Assembly: GCF_037176765.1 (NCBI RefSeq)
Contig: NC_090026.1
Span: 131,686,752-131,750,751, forward strand
Direction: 5' to 3'
Length of the DNA stretch: 64,000 nucleotides
Source: Anolis sagrei
Lineage: Eukaryota; Chordata; Lepidosauria; Squamata; Anolidae
The position numbers and the translations under genes were made by a program. Positions 19,912 to 29,880 of this stretch are shown one piece after another. The stretch's first letter is position 1, and each line of letters begins with the position of its first letter. Under the pieces are notes generated by a model. That model did not search any database and was not told where the DNA came from. It worked only from the letters and a program-made list of their open reading frames with translations.

Positions 19912-20230
19912 CAGCGGTTCTCAACCTTTCTAACACCGGGACCCCTAAATATGGTGACTTCATGTTGTGGTGACCCCCAACCATAAAATTATTTTCGTTG
20001 CTCCTTTAGAAGTGTAATTTTGCTACTCGCGCGGAGGACCCCTTGCTTGCCCCGTGACCTCGCCGGATGGTGAGAGTGAGGTGGGCTTTGCTCGAGGCCA
20101 GGCCTCACGCAAAGGAGCCCTCACCTGCCCCACGCCCTTGGGGCAGGGCCAATGGAGGTGGTCTCACGACCCCTCCAAAATGGCCAGGCGACCCCCCTGG
20201 TGGTCGCGACCCCCAGGTTGAGAACCGCTG
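19912..20230 (+). mobile_element. Short SPIN-like hAT element with GC-rich interior
   Basis: Terminal repeats CAGCGGTTCTCAACC / GGTTGAGAACCGCTG with perfect 8-bp duplications ATGTATAG at 19904-19911 and 20231-20238. The left 120 bp matches other SPIN-like copies; the interior (about 20030-20200) is GC-rich and unlike the AT-richer module in 13056-13766. Confidence 0.9.
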
Positions 20231-20300
20231 ATGTATAGCATTATGCTGTTAAGGAACTTGCACAAGAGAGTGGGATGCAAAATTGAATTCATATCTATTA

Positions 20301-20612
20301 AGGTAAAGGTAGTCCCCTGACAGTAAGTCCAGTCATGTCTGACTCTGGAGTGTGGTGCTCATCTCCATTTCTAAGCCGAAGAGCCAGCGTTGTCCGTAGA
20401 CACCTCCAAGGTCATGTGGCCAGCATGACTGCATGGAGCGCCGTTACCTTCCTATTGATCTACTCACATTTGCATGTTTTCGAACTGCTAGGTTGGCAGA
20501 AGCTAGGGCTGACAGCGGAAGCTCACGCCGCTCCCCGGAATCGAACCTGCGACCTTTCAATCAACAAGCTCAGCAGCTCAGTGCTTTAACCCACTGCGCC
20601 ACCGGGGGCTCT
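20301..20612 (-). repeat. tRNA-derived SINE, near full length
   Basis: The minus strand starts with a tRNA-like head (GGTGGCGCAGTGGGTTAAAG), B box GGTTCGATTCC, then the conserved body (CTGCCAACCTAGCAGTTCG), ending in the TACCTTTACCTTA tail. A 12-bp duplication TCATATCTATTA flanks it at 20289-20300 and 20623-20634. Confidence 0.9.
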
Positions 20613-20639
20613 ACCTTACCTATCATATCTATTACCTTA

Positions 20640-21212
20640 CCTATCATATCTATTACCTATAGTAATAACTGCATCTCCTTGTGGAAGAGCCAAGAATTTA
20701 ATTATTGCTCTCCACGGAGACATTGTACGTACGTGTTGAGATCAATACATCTTTTTCTACTAAAACATTGCATTGGCAATCTTCTAAGCTGGCGTGTTGC
20801 TACTAAATCAACTTCCGTTCAGAAAGGCAGTGCATAGAGATAATCTGTGGTTTGATATTGATAATAGGACATTTTCTCTTCCCTACTGCAAGCCCCTCCT
20901 CTGTGCACCCCCAAAATGGGCTCTTAAAGGGCAAGGGAGTCCTCCGAGCTGGTTTTTGGGGAGTGCCAAGGGTTGCAGGGGGAATTATGTAGGCTAATAA
21001 TGTTTACAGGCTTCTCATCTGAATCTTGAAAGTGTATATGCGACAATTCTTTAATCATAAATATCTTTGGGAGTTGTTACTGTGAGCCACTTAAAACTAC
21101 TGATTTCCAGTGTCTGTCTAGGACAGTTAATAACTTTACGTTGCATAAATGTTATACATTTCTTGCAAAAACAAATTAAACTCTTTCCAGTGAAATCTGA
21201 AATGACTGTCTC
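20640..21212. other. Unique sequence, no gene recognised
   Basis: Mixed-composition DNA without recognised coding sequence or repeats. Confidence 0.4.
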
Positions 21213-21290
21213 CTTATTTATTTATTTATTTATTGTATCAGAAGCGAACCAAGGGCACAGTTGTCATGTATTTAAATAAACACAAACGAA
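21213..21290 (-). mobile_element. LINE tail fragment
   Basis: TTTATTTATTTATTGTATCA, then GAAGCGAACCAAGGGCACAG, resembles the 3' terminus of the LINE variant at 49735. Confidence 0.5.
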
Positions 21291-21331
21291 GTTTATTTAT
21301 TCATTTATTATTTATGTATTTATTTACAGTA

Positions 21332-21638
21332 CTAGCCATCCCCTGCCACGCGTTGCTGTGGCCCAGTCTGTGTATATGTGTTTTGTGTGCGTGTATATAT
21401 ATTGTGTGTGTGTTTGCATACATATACATGGTTTTGCACATGCGTTGTAATGTATTTCTAATTATTTTTTTTTTTGCTTTTTAAGTCCCTTCCACTGTTT
21501 TTCAGTGTTTTTATGAGTGATGGTCACTCGTTGGCCTGATTGGTGTATTGTGTCCAAATTTGGTGTCAATTCATCCAGTGGTTTTTGAATTATGTTAATC
21601 TCACAAACAAACAAACATTACATTTTTATTTATATAGA
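21332..21638 (-). mobile_element. Nonautonomous Helitron, short form
   Basis: Reverse-oriented: ACTAGCCATCCCCTGCCACG at the left, holding CTAG and the hairpin GCCACGCGTTGCTGTGGC, and CATTTTTATTTATATAGA at the right. About 307 bp, without the module present in longer copies. Confidence 0.8.
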
Positions 21639-21644
21639 TATTTA

Positions 21645-22440
21645 TTCCGCCCTTTTCACCTGACAGGGGACGCAGGGCAGATTACAATACGCATACCGTC
21701 ACATGTACATCTGGCGGGAATGAGTAACAGGGCCTTCTCAGCTATTGCCCCTCGGTTATGGAATGCCCTCCTTAGGGATATCAGATTGCCCCCCTCCCTT
21801 TTAACATTTCAGAAAAAAAGTCAAGACGTGGCTTTTCGAGCAAGCGTTTGCAAATGCAGATAACTGACACAGGAAAATGGAACGACTAGACCAGGGGTCC
21901 ACAAACTTTTTAAACAGGGGGCCAGGTCACAGTCCCTCAAACTGTTGGAGGGCTGGATTATAATTTGAAAAAAAACACCCCATAAATTCCTATGCACACT
22001 GCACATATCTGTAGTGCAAAAACACTTAAAAACAATACAATAATTAAAGTGAAGAACAATGTTAACAAATATAAACTTATTAGTATTTCAATGGGAAATG
22101 TAGGCCTGCTTTTGGCCGATGAGATAGGATTGTTGCTGTTGTGTGCTGTTGTGTCGTTTCAGACTTAGGTTGACCCTGAGCGAGGGCCGGGTAAATGACC
22201 TTGGAGGGGCCGTATCTGGCCCATGGGCCTTAGTTTTAGGAACCCTGGACTAGACGATGAGACTGGACAATGTTTTTATATTAATGACCTACGTTTTTAT
22301 TGTTGTTATGGTTTTATTATATGCTAATGTTTTTAATTGTATTTATGTTATTGTGGCATTGAATTTTGCCCTGTAAACTGCCTTGAGTCGCCTGTGGGCT
22401 GAGGAGGGCGCTATAAAAATATAGTAAATAAATAAATAAA
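21645..22440 (+). mobile_element. L2-clade LINE 3' fragment split by a hAT element
   Basis: It encodes an L2 C-terminus (SNRAFSAIAPRLWNAL, DIRLPPSLLTFQKKS), then a 3' UTR with AAACTGCCTTGAGTCGCCTG and AAATATAGTAAATAAATAAA. The hAT insertion occupies 21892-22247. Confidence 0.75.
21892..22247 (+). mobile_element. Nonautonomous hAT element inside L2
   Basis: Ends CAGGGGTCCACAAACTTTTT and TTTTAGGAACCCTG, flanked by perfect 8-bp duplications GACTAGAC (21884-21891, 22248-22255) with TA at the centre. 356 bp, no transposase. Confidence 0.88.
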
Positions 22441-22469
22441 GTGCACTTCTTATACATATGCCAAAATAA

Positions 22470-23055
22470 TCTATATAAATAAAAATATAATGTTCATTTG
22501 TGGGATTAACAGAACTCAAAAACCACTGGACGAATTGACACCAAATTTGGACACAAGACACCATTCAAGGCAATCTATGTCCTTCACTAAAAAAAAAAAA
22601 ATAGATTTTGTCAATTTTGGAGTTGTAGTTGCTGGGGTTTATAGCTCACTTATAATCACAGAGCATTCTGAACCCCACCAACGATGGAATTGAACCAAAC
22701 TTGGGACACAGTTCTCCCATGACCAACAGAAAATACTGCAAGGATTTGGTGGGCAGTGTCCTTTGGTTTTGGAGTTGTAGTTCACCTACATCCAGAGATC
22801 CCTGTGGACTCAAACAATGATGGATCTGGACCAAACTCTACACAAATACTCAGTATGCCCAAACGTGAACACTGGTGGAGTTTGGGGAGAATAGAATCTT
22901 GATATTTGGGAGTTGTAGTTGCTGGGATTTGTAGTTCACCTACAATCACAGAGCATTCTGAACCCCACCAACGATGGAATTGAGCCAAACCTCCCACACA
23001 GAACCCCCATGACCACCAGAGTGGGCCACAGCAACGCGTGGCAGGGGACAGCTAG
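22470..23055 (+). mobile_element. Nonautonomous Helitron carrying the shared module
   Basis: Begins TCTATATAAATAAAAATATA after an A and ends in the hairpin GCCACAGCAACGCGTGGC followed by AGGGGACAGCTAG, then T. The interior (22612-23015) is the module also found in SPIN-like hAT copies. Confidence 0.85.
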
Positions 23056-23081
23056 TAATGTATAAATATTACAAATAATAT

Positions 23082-23161
23082 AGCGTCCCTACTTTGTGGA
23101 TTTTCACTTATTGCGGGTGGTCCTGGAACGGAACACCCACAATAAGTGAGGGAACACTGTA
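23082..23161 (+). mobile_element. Pogo/Tigger-like element fragment
   Basis: TTTTCACTTATTGCGGGTGG, CCTGGAACGGAACACCC and GTGAGGGAACACTGTA match the inverted ends of elements at 47986, 60482 and 61830. Confidence 0.7.
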
Positions 23162-23250
23162 TACATGGTAAACATTCAATGCCAATTAGACATACAACAT
23201 ATATTGACAGACACAGAGGCAATTTATATTTCTAGCTTCATGAGGGTATG
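23162..23250 (-). repeat. SINE body fragment
   Basis: AAACATTCAATGCCAATTAG and GACAGACACAGAGGC match the body of the SINE at 46395-46863. Confidence 0.55.
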
Positions 23251-23254
23251 CTCA

Positions 23255-23650
23255 ATTCCAGTTCAATTCTGGCCACCGCTTCACTGTTTACAAGCTTGAC
23301 ATTATATTAAATGGCCTTTGACCAGTAGCTGGCCACTTGGAGTGCTTCAGGTGTCGCTGTAAGGAGGTCCTCCATTGTGCATGTGGTAGGGCTCAGGCTG
23401 CATTACAGTAGGTGGTCTGTGGTTTGCTCTTCTCCACACTCACATGTTGTGGACTCCACTTTGTGGCCCTATTTTTGGTTCTGCATCTTGTGGTGCCAGA
23501 GCACACTCTGTTCAGTGCCTTCCAGGTTGCCCAGTCTTCTGTGTGCCCCAGGAGGAGTCTCTCATTTGGTATCAGCCACGGATTGAGGTGCTGGGTTTGA
23601 GCCTGCCACTTTTGGACTCTTGCTTGCTGAGGTGTTCCTGCGAATATCTC
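23255..23650 (-). mobile_element. Vingi/I-like LINE 3' fragment
   Basis: Contains GTCTCTCATTTGGTATCAGC, GTGGTCTGTGGTTTGCTCTT and CTTCCAGGTTGCCCAGTC, the reverse of the LINE end at 5080-5390. Confidence 0.7.
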
Positions 23651-23719
23651 TGTAGGGCTCCTGTGTTCTGTCTTTACTAATAAAATGTACTTGTGTGTAA
23701 TTTCCAGCTGCTGGTTTTG

Positions 23720-23835
23720 GCAAGGTTTCTGGAGATGAGAGAGTGTGACTCACCCAAGGTCACTCAGTAGGTTTCCATGGCTGAGTGGGGATTTGATCTC
23801 CAGAGTTGTACACTGAAAGCTCTATTCTGACTCTC
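23720..23835 (-). repeat. tRNA-derived SINE fragment
   Basis: AAGGTCACTCAGTAGGTTTC and CCATGGCTGAGTGGGGATTT are the reverse of the SINE at 850-1050. Confidence 0.6.
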
Positions 23836-23928
23836 CACATGGCTAGTTCTTGAAATTAGAAAAGTTGTACAAAGTAAAATTGCAACGAGGTTGTGGTGGA
23901 TTGAAGAAAAGGAGCAGCAGAATGGACA

Positions 23929-24125
23929 AAAAGGGCACCTCTAATTAGGAAAGCTAAGCAGGGTCAGTCCTGGTTAGTGCTTGGATGGGAAGCCACCAAT
24001 GGTACTTTTGGCACTATTTCAGAGGGAGAAAACTGCAATCCGCTTCCAAGTATTCCTTGCCAAAGAGACTCCCTTGAATGTCATTGGGTCTCTATACGTC
24101 AGCAGGCGACGTGAAGGCTTGCATA
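23929..24125 (+). repeat. 5S rRNA-derived SINE (SINE3 type)
   Basis: AAAGCTAAGCAGGGTCAGTC, CTGGTTAGTGCTTGGATGGG and AAGCCACC reproduce the internal promoter region of 5S rRNA, but the sequence then continues into a non-5S body (AAACTGCAATCCGCTTCC, CATTGGGTCTCTATACGTCA). It is therefore a SINE, not a 5S gene. Confidence 0.75.
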
Positions 24126-24338
24126 CAAAGGATGCAGATCAGTGAGAGAGCCTAATTGGAAGGATCTCATTAGTATCTTGTGACCTACCTTGGCTGATAA
24201 GAGGATTTCTTCATGGTATGGTTTACCTATCAATTTCCTCTTTGGCGAGAGCTTTGCGGTGTTGCACACCAAGGGATCTCTGCCAGAGCTATCACTACTT
24301 GCGTCCCATATTCTATTCTTGTGCCTAATTGTCTTTTG
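24126..24338. other. No gene recognised
   Basis: Short unassigned sequence between a SINE and a PLE end. Confidence 0.3.
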
Positions 24339-24705
24339 TCTGGGTTGTTGTAGGTTTTTCGGTCTCTATGACCACGTTCTAGAGGCATTCTCTCCTGATG
24401 TTTCGCCTGCATCTATGGCAAGCATCCTCAGGGGTTGTGAGGTCTGTTGGAGCTAGGAAAATTGGGTTTCTATATCTGTGGAATGATGACCAGGGTGGGA
24501 GAAAGAACTCTTGTCTGTTGGAGCGAGGTGTGAATGTTTCAACTGACCACCTTGATTAGCATTTGATGGCCTGGCAGTTTTTTTTTTTGGTGTGTCTTGT
24601 TAGTGCCTGGGGGAATCTTTTGTTGAGAGGTGATTAGATGTCCCCGATTGTTTCCTCTCTGGAGTTTCCCTGTGTTTGAGTGTTGTTTTGCTGTTATAAT
24701 TTCAT
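24339..24705 (-). mobile_element. PLE 3' end
   Basis: Minus orientation: TTGTTGTAGGTTTTTCGGTC, CTCCTGATGTTTCGCCTGC, ATCTATGGCAAGCATCCTCA, then the GTGAATGTTTCAACTGACCA region. Confidence 0.75.
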
Positions 24706-25565
24706 TTATTTATTTATCTAAAACATTTATATTCCGCCCTTCTCACCCCGAAGGGGACTCAGGACACAGCACAGCATATACACGGCAAACATTCAATGCT
24801 GGGATGGAAATTCTTACATACATACATAAACATTAAAAACATTTACCAAAATATTAAAATACACCATTTAAAACCATCCCAGTCATCCACGTCAAATCTA
24901 ATTGGCCTGGTCATCTTTCCTATTGCTGCTTTATTGCCCTGTCCCGAAAGCTTGGTCCCACTGCCAAGTTTTGACCATCCTTCTAAAGGACAGGAGGGAG
25001 GGGGCCAACCTGATCTTACCAGGAAGGGAGTTCCATAGCCGGGGAGCAATCACCGAGAAGGCCCTGTCTCTCGTCCCCACCAATTGTGCCTGTGACAATG
25101 GTGGGACGGAAAGCAGGGCCTCCCCGGAGATCTTAACCTCTGTGATGGTTCATAGGGAAAGATGCGTTCGGACAGATAATTTGGGCTGGGGGCCATTTAG
25201 GGCTTGATAGGCCAAAGCCAGCACTTTGAATTGTGCCCGGTAGCAAACTGGCAGCCAGTGGAGTTGGCGTAACATGGGAGTTGTGTGCTCCCTGTATGCC
25301 GCCCCAGTTATTAACCTGGCTGCCTCTTGTTGGACTATTTGAAGCTTTTGAGCAGTCTTCAAAGACAACCCCATGTAGAGTGCGTTGCAGTAGTCTATCC
25401 TAGATGTAACGAGAGCGTGGACCACCGTGGCCAAGTCTGACTTCCCAAGGTACGGGCGCAGCTGGTGCACAAGTTTTAATTGTGCGAACGCTCCCCTGGC
25501 CACCGCTGCAACCTGGGATTCTAGACTCAGTGATGACTTCAGGAGGACCCCCAAGCTTAGGTTTT
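24706..25565 (-). mobile_element. L2-clade LINE 3' part
   Basis: The right half encodes on the minus strand GAFAQLKLVHQLRPYLGKSD, VHALVTSRIDYCNALYMGL and QLHWLPVCYRAQFKVLALAY, matching the C-terminus of the L2 at 1953-4149 and continuing into its 3' coding end. The left edge has the L2-type tail (ATTCCGCCCTTCTCACCC) and a SINE-like piece (AAACATTCAATGCTGGG). Frame changes near 25180 mark it as decayed. Confidence 0.75.
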
Positions 25566-26220
25566 TTTGGGGTTGTTGTAGGTTTTTTCGGGCTATATGG
25601 CCATGGTCTAGAAGCATTCTCTCCTGACGTTGCAACTATGGCAAGCATCCTCAGAGGTAGTGAGGTCTGTTGGAACTAGGAAAAAGGGTTTATATATCTG
25701 TGGAATGGCCAGGGTGGAACAAAGAACTCTTGTCTGCTGGAGATAGGTGTGAACGTTTCAACTGACCACCTTGATTAGCATATAATGGCCTGACAGTGCC
25801 TAGAGCAAACTTTTGTTGAGAGGTGATTAATGTCCTTGTTTGTTTCCTCTCTGTTGTTGTGCTGTTGTAATTTTAGAGTTTTTTAATACTGGTAGCCAGA
25901 TTTTGTTCATTTTCATGGTTTCCTCCTTTCTGTTGAAATTGTCCACATGCTTCTTGTGGATTTCAATGGCTTCTGTGTGTAGTCTGACATGGTGGTTGTG
26001 AGAGTGGTCCAGCATTTCTGTGTTCTCCAATAATATTCTGTGTCCAGGTTGGTTCATCAGGTGCTCTGCTATGGCTGACGTCTCTGGGTGAAGTAGTCTG
26101 CAGTGCCTCTCATGTTCCTTGATTCGTGTTTGAACAATGCTGCTGCGTTTGGTGGTACCTACGTAGACTTGTTCACAGCTGCATGGTATGCAGTAGACTC
26201 CTGCAAAAGTGAAACTCTTA
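25566..26220 (-). mobile_element. PLE with GIY-YIG endonuclease remnant and 3' UTR
   Basis: Read on the minus strand from about 26200: GVYCIPCSCEQVYVGTT (GIY-YIG-like start), then [40 protein letters not shown] and KMNKIWLPVLKN. The order Cys-rich/GIY-YIG, EH...GH, EA.EI, NFNR, W.P.L is that of the Penelope-type C-terminal endonuclease. Downstream on the same strand is the 3' UTR and terminus (TCACTACCTCTGAGGATGC ... GGGCTATATGGCC reversed). This links the abundant 3' repeats in the window to the PLE class. No reverse transcriptase part is present. Confidence 0.75.
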
Positions 26221-26229
26221 AATCAGGAG

Positions 26230-26618
26230 AGTAAATAAAGAGCAACACTAACCCCCCCCCCCCCAAAAAAAACCCCAACCAAACAAACAGGGGAATTCCT
26301 GACAGGAGACAATCAAAGCCAGCTAACACCTCCCAACAAAGGATCCCCTCCCCCAGGCAGCAACCAGGCACGCCTTGAAACTGCTAGGCCAAAATTAACA
26401 AAATCTGGCTACCAGTACTAAAAAAAGTTAAAATTAAGATGTAAATAAAGAACAAAACTTAAACACAGGGGATCTCCAAACAAGAAACAATCAGGAACCG
26501 CTAATCACCTGTCAACAAAGGATTTTCTCAGGCAGTAACAAGCTACCCCTAAAAACTGCCAGGCCATCACATGCTAATCAAGGTGGCCAATTGAAACATT
26601 CATACCTAGTTCCTAGTT
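26230..26618 (+). mobile_element. PLE 3' UTR copies, plus orientation
   Basis: Two diverged copies of the UTR segment: AATCAAAGCCAGCTAACACC, then AACAATCAGGAACCGCTAAT and CATGCTAATCAAGGTGGCCA. They face the minus-oriented PLE at 25566-26220. Confidence 0.65.
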
Positions 26619-26624
26619 CCACCT

Positions 26625-27160
26625 AGTTGGCTCTGCATCTCATGGTGTCAGAGCGCAGTCTGTTCAGCGCCTTCCAAGTCGCCCCGTCTTCTGTGTGCCC
26701 AGGGGGGAGTCTCTCATCTGGTATCAGCCATTGGTTGAGGTTCTGGGTTTGAGCCTGCCACTTTTGGACTCTCTCTTGCTGGGGTGTTCCAGCGAGTGTC
26801 TCTGTAGATCTTAGAAAACTATTTCTTAATTTGAGTCGTTGACGTGCTGGCTGATACCCAAACAGGGGATGAGCTGGAGATGTCTCTGCCTTGGTCCTTC
26901 CTCTATTGGCTGCTACTTCCTGGCAGATGTCAGGTGGTGCAATACCGGCTAGACAGTGTAATTTCTCCAGTGGTGTAGGGCGCAGACACCCTGTGATAAT
27001 GCGGCATGTCTCATTAAGAGCCACATCCACTGTTTTAGCATGGTGAGATGTGTTCCACACTGGGCATACATACTCAGCAGCAGAGTAGCATAGCGCAAAG
27101 GCAGATGTCTTCACTGTGTCTGGTTGTGATCCCCACGTTGTGCCAGTCAGCTTTCGTATG
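26625..27160 (-). mobile_element. Vingi/I-like LINE 3' fragment
   Basis: An open minus-strand frame of about 200 codons: [80 protein letters not shown]. It abuts a SINE piece at 27160. Confidence 0.75.
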
Positions 27161-27265
27161 ATATGGGGGACATGAGAGAAGCCTCCCCGCAGGATTGCAA
27201 GACATCCGGGTGTCCCCTGGGCAATGTCTTCATAGACGGCTGATTCTCTTGCCACAGAAGTGACC
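27160..27265 (+). repeat. SINE fragment
   Basis: GGGGACATGAGAGAAGCCTC, CCGGGTGTCCCCTGGGCAAT and GACGGCTGATTCTCTTGCC match the SINE at 13791-14018. Confidence 0.65.
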
Positions 27266-27420
27266 AGTATTACATGCTAATCAAGGTGGGCAATTGAAAC
27301 ATGAGTTCTTTTTCCCAGGAAGTCCAGACAAGAAATCACCAGGACCAGCTAATCACCTCTCAACAAAAGATTTTCCCAGGCAGTAACAAGCCACACCTTG
27401 AAACTGCTATGCCATTAAAG
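27266..27420 (+). mobile_element. PLE 3' region, left part (split by hAT)
   Basis: CATGCTAATCAAGGTGGGCA, CCAGGAAGTCCAGACAAGAA and TAACAAGCCACACCTTGAAA; it resumes at 28144 after the hAT. Confidence 0.7.
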
Positions 27421-28143
27421 CAGTGGTTCTCAACCTTCCTAATGCCGCGACCCCTTAGTACAGGTCCTCATGTTGTGGTGACCCCCAACCATAACGTTAT
27501 TTTCGTTGCTACTTCATAACTGTAATTTTTCTACTGTTATGAATTGTAATGTAAATATCTGATATGCAGGATGTATTTTCAGTCACTGGACCAAATTTGG
27601 CACAAATACCCGATTATGCCCAAAATTTGAATACTGGTGGGGTTGGGGGTGATTGATTTTGTCATTTGGTAATGCTGGAGTTGCTGGGATTTATAGTTCA
27701 CCTTAAATCAAAGAGCCTTCTGAACTCCATATATGATGGAATTGAATCAAACATGGCAAACAGAATTCCCATGACCAAGAGAAAATATTGGGAAGGTCTG
27801 GTGGACATTGACCTTGAGTTTTTGGAGTTGTAGTTCACCTATATCCAGACTGTGGACTCCAGCAATGATGGATCTGGATCAAACTTGGCACAAATACTCA
27901 ATATGCCCAAATGTGAACACTGGTAGAGTTTGGAGAAAATAGACCTTGCCATTTGGGAGTTGAAGTTGTTGGGATTTATAGTTCACCCACAATGAAATAG
28001 CATTCTGAACCCCAGCAATGATAGAATTGGACCAAACTTTCCACACAGAACCCTCATGACCAACAGAAAATACTATGTTTTGTGATGGTCTTTGGCGACC
28101 CCTCTGACACCCCTCGCGACCCCCTCAGGGTTGAGAAACACTG
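27421..28143 (+). mobile_element. SPIN-like nonautonomous hAT element, complete
   Basis: 723 bp with CAGTGGTTCTCAACC / GGTTGAGAAACACTG ends and perfect 8-bp duplications CATTAAAG (27413-27420, 28144-28151). The interior holds the module (TTGCTGGGATTTATAGTTCA). No coding capacity. Confidence 0.93.
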
Positions 28144-28310
28144 CATTAAAGGCTAATCAACATTCCCACCTCCCTCCAACAGACAAGAGTTCTTTCTCCC
28201 ACCCTGGACATTATTCCACAGATATATAAAAATCCCACTTGATTACTTTCCGACAGACCTCACAACCTCTGAGCATGCCTGCCATAAATGAAGGAGAGAA
28301 TGCTTCTGGA
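28144..28310 (+). mobile_element. PLE 3' end, right part
   Basis: CAACAGACAAGAGTTCTTTC, CATTATTCCACAGATATATA and ACAACCTCTGAGCATGCCTG run to the PLE end, which directly abuts the BPNT2 promoter block. Confidence 0.7.
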
Positions 28311-28688
28311 AAACTCACAGCAACCATGAAAACACTTTCCTAGGAAGGAAGGGCAGTAAGGACTGGCAAGGCGGCTTCCCGCGCTGCTACTGCGCATGCT
28401 CAGAGGGGAAAAAAAAGGGGAAACCGGATGTTGAGTGGCTGAGGCGAACGTTGGGGTTGTCCCGAGCGGAAGCGGAAGTGTGGAGATGGCGGTGGCGTGA
28501 AAACACTTTATTAGGAAGGAAGGGCAATAAGGACTGGTAAGGCGGCTTCCCGCGCTGCTACTGCGCATGCTCATAGGGAGAGAAACAAAAGGGAAAACTG
28601 GATGTTGAGCGGTTGAGGCGGACGTTGGTCCTGTCCCGAGCGGAAGCGGAAGTGTGGAGGATGGCTGTGGTGTGGTGAGGAGCGGGCG
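28311..28688 (+). promoter_or_regulatory. BPNT2: Tandemly duplicated BPNT2 promoter with two short uORFs
   Basis: A 171-bp unit is repeated: TGAAAACACTTT starts at 28327 and 28498; GGCTTCCCGCGCTGCTACTG, TGCGCATGCT (NRF-1-like, 28391-28400 and 28562-28571), TGTCCCGAGCGGAAGCGGAA (ETS-like) and GTGTGGAG recur in both. The first copy ends with ATGGCGGTGG (YY1-like) and the second with ATGGCTGTGG. Each holds a tiny uORF: 28486-28500 (5 codons with stop) and 28661-28678 (6 codons with stop). The factor assignments are motif matches only. Confidence 0.75.
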
Positions 28689-29048
28689 ATGGCGCCGATG
28701 GGGATCCGGCTGTCCCCGCTGGGGGTGGCGGTGCTGGGCCTGCTGGCCCTCGGCCTGCTCTACCACCTCTACGCGGGCTTCCTGGCCGGGCGGCTGGGCC
28801 TCTCCTCGTTGCCGGGGGTGGGAGGGGAGAGCGGGGCGGCCGAGGTGGACCTGCGGGAGCTGCTAGCGGCCTCGGTGGCGGCGGCGGGGGCCGGAGGAGC
28901 CGAGGTGAAGCGCGTCCGCGAGGAGGGCGCCCTGGGCGAGCGGCGGAAGGAGGCCGGAGGGGAGGCGCCCGAGAAGCTCACCCGCGGGGACCTCGCCTCC
29001 AACCGCAAGATGGTCCGCCTCCTCCGGGGGGCCTTCCCCACCCTCCAG
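28689..29048 (+). CDS. BPNT2: BPNT2 exon 1
   Basis: 120 codons, phase 0 at the donor (CTCCAG|GTAGGA). Encodes the anchor, an Ala/Gly-rich linker with [13 protein letters not shown], then [22 protein letters not shown]-rich, consistent with a CpG-island first exon. Confidence 0.95.
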
Positions 29049-29844
29049 GTAGGACCCCGAGAAGGGGGAGGAGGAGGGGGAGAATTTATTTATTTGTCGT
29101 GTCAGAGCAACCAGTCCATTATATATTACATTTCTAAAAATAACAAAGCAAACAGACAGAAAAATACACAACTTGTGAGTTTGGTAGTTGGTTAAATGTC
29201 CTTTGACCAGTATCTGGCCACTTGGAGTGCTTCTGGTGTTACTATAAGAAGGTCCTCCCTTGTGCATGTGGCAGGGCTCAGGGTGCATTGCAGCAGGTGG
29301 TCTGTGGTTTGCTCTTCTCCGCACTCGCATGTCGAGGATTCCACTTTGAGGCCCCATTTCTGAAGGTTGGCTCTGCATCTCGTGGTGCCAGAGCGCAGTC
29401 TGTTAAGCGCCTTCCAAGTCGCCCAGTTAATATAGTAATAATAACAACACGGGTTGAGCATCTGTTGTCCAATAATAATAATAATAATAATAATAATGCA
29501 GGTTGCGACTTTCGTATCCCTACTTGGAAGGAAGTAGTTAATAATAATAATAGTAGTAGTAGTAGTAGTAATGCAGGTTGAGTCTTTCTTATCAGTAAAT
29601 GGAAAGAAGTAGGCAATAATAATAATAACAATAATAATATAGTAAAAATAACAACACAGGTTGAGCATCAGTCTCAGGGTTCTAAGGAAGCAGTCAATAA
29701 TAATAATAACAATGATGGTGATGCAGGTTGAGCCTTTCTTATTTGTACTTGGAGGGAATTAGTCAATAACAATAATAATAATATAGTAATAACAACACAG
29801 GTTGAGCATCTGTTATCCAGTCTTAAGGTTGGAAGGAAGCAGTC

Positions 29845-29880
<36 letters not shown>

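Noticed and set aside
20301-20612. Functional tRNA gene on the minus strand
   Set aside because: The tRNA-like head is fused to a long SINE body and flanked by a target duplication.
23929-24060. 5S rRNA gene
   Set aside because: Only the internal promoter part resembles 5S rRNA; the rest is a SINE body.
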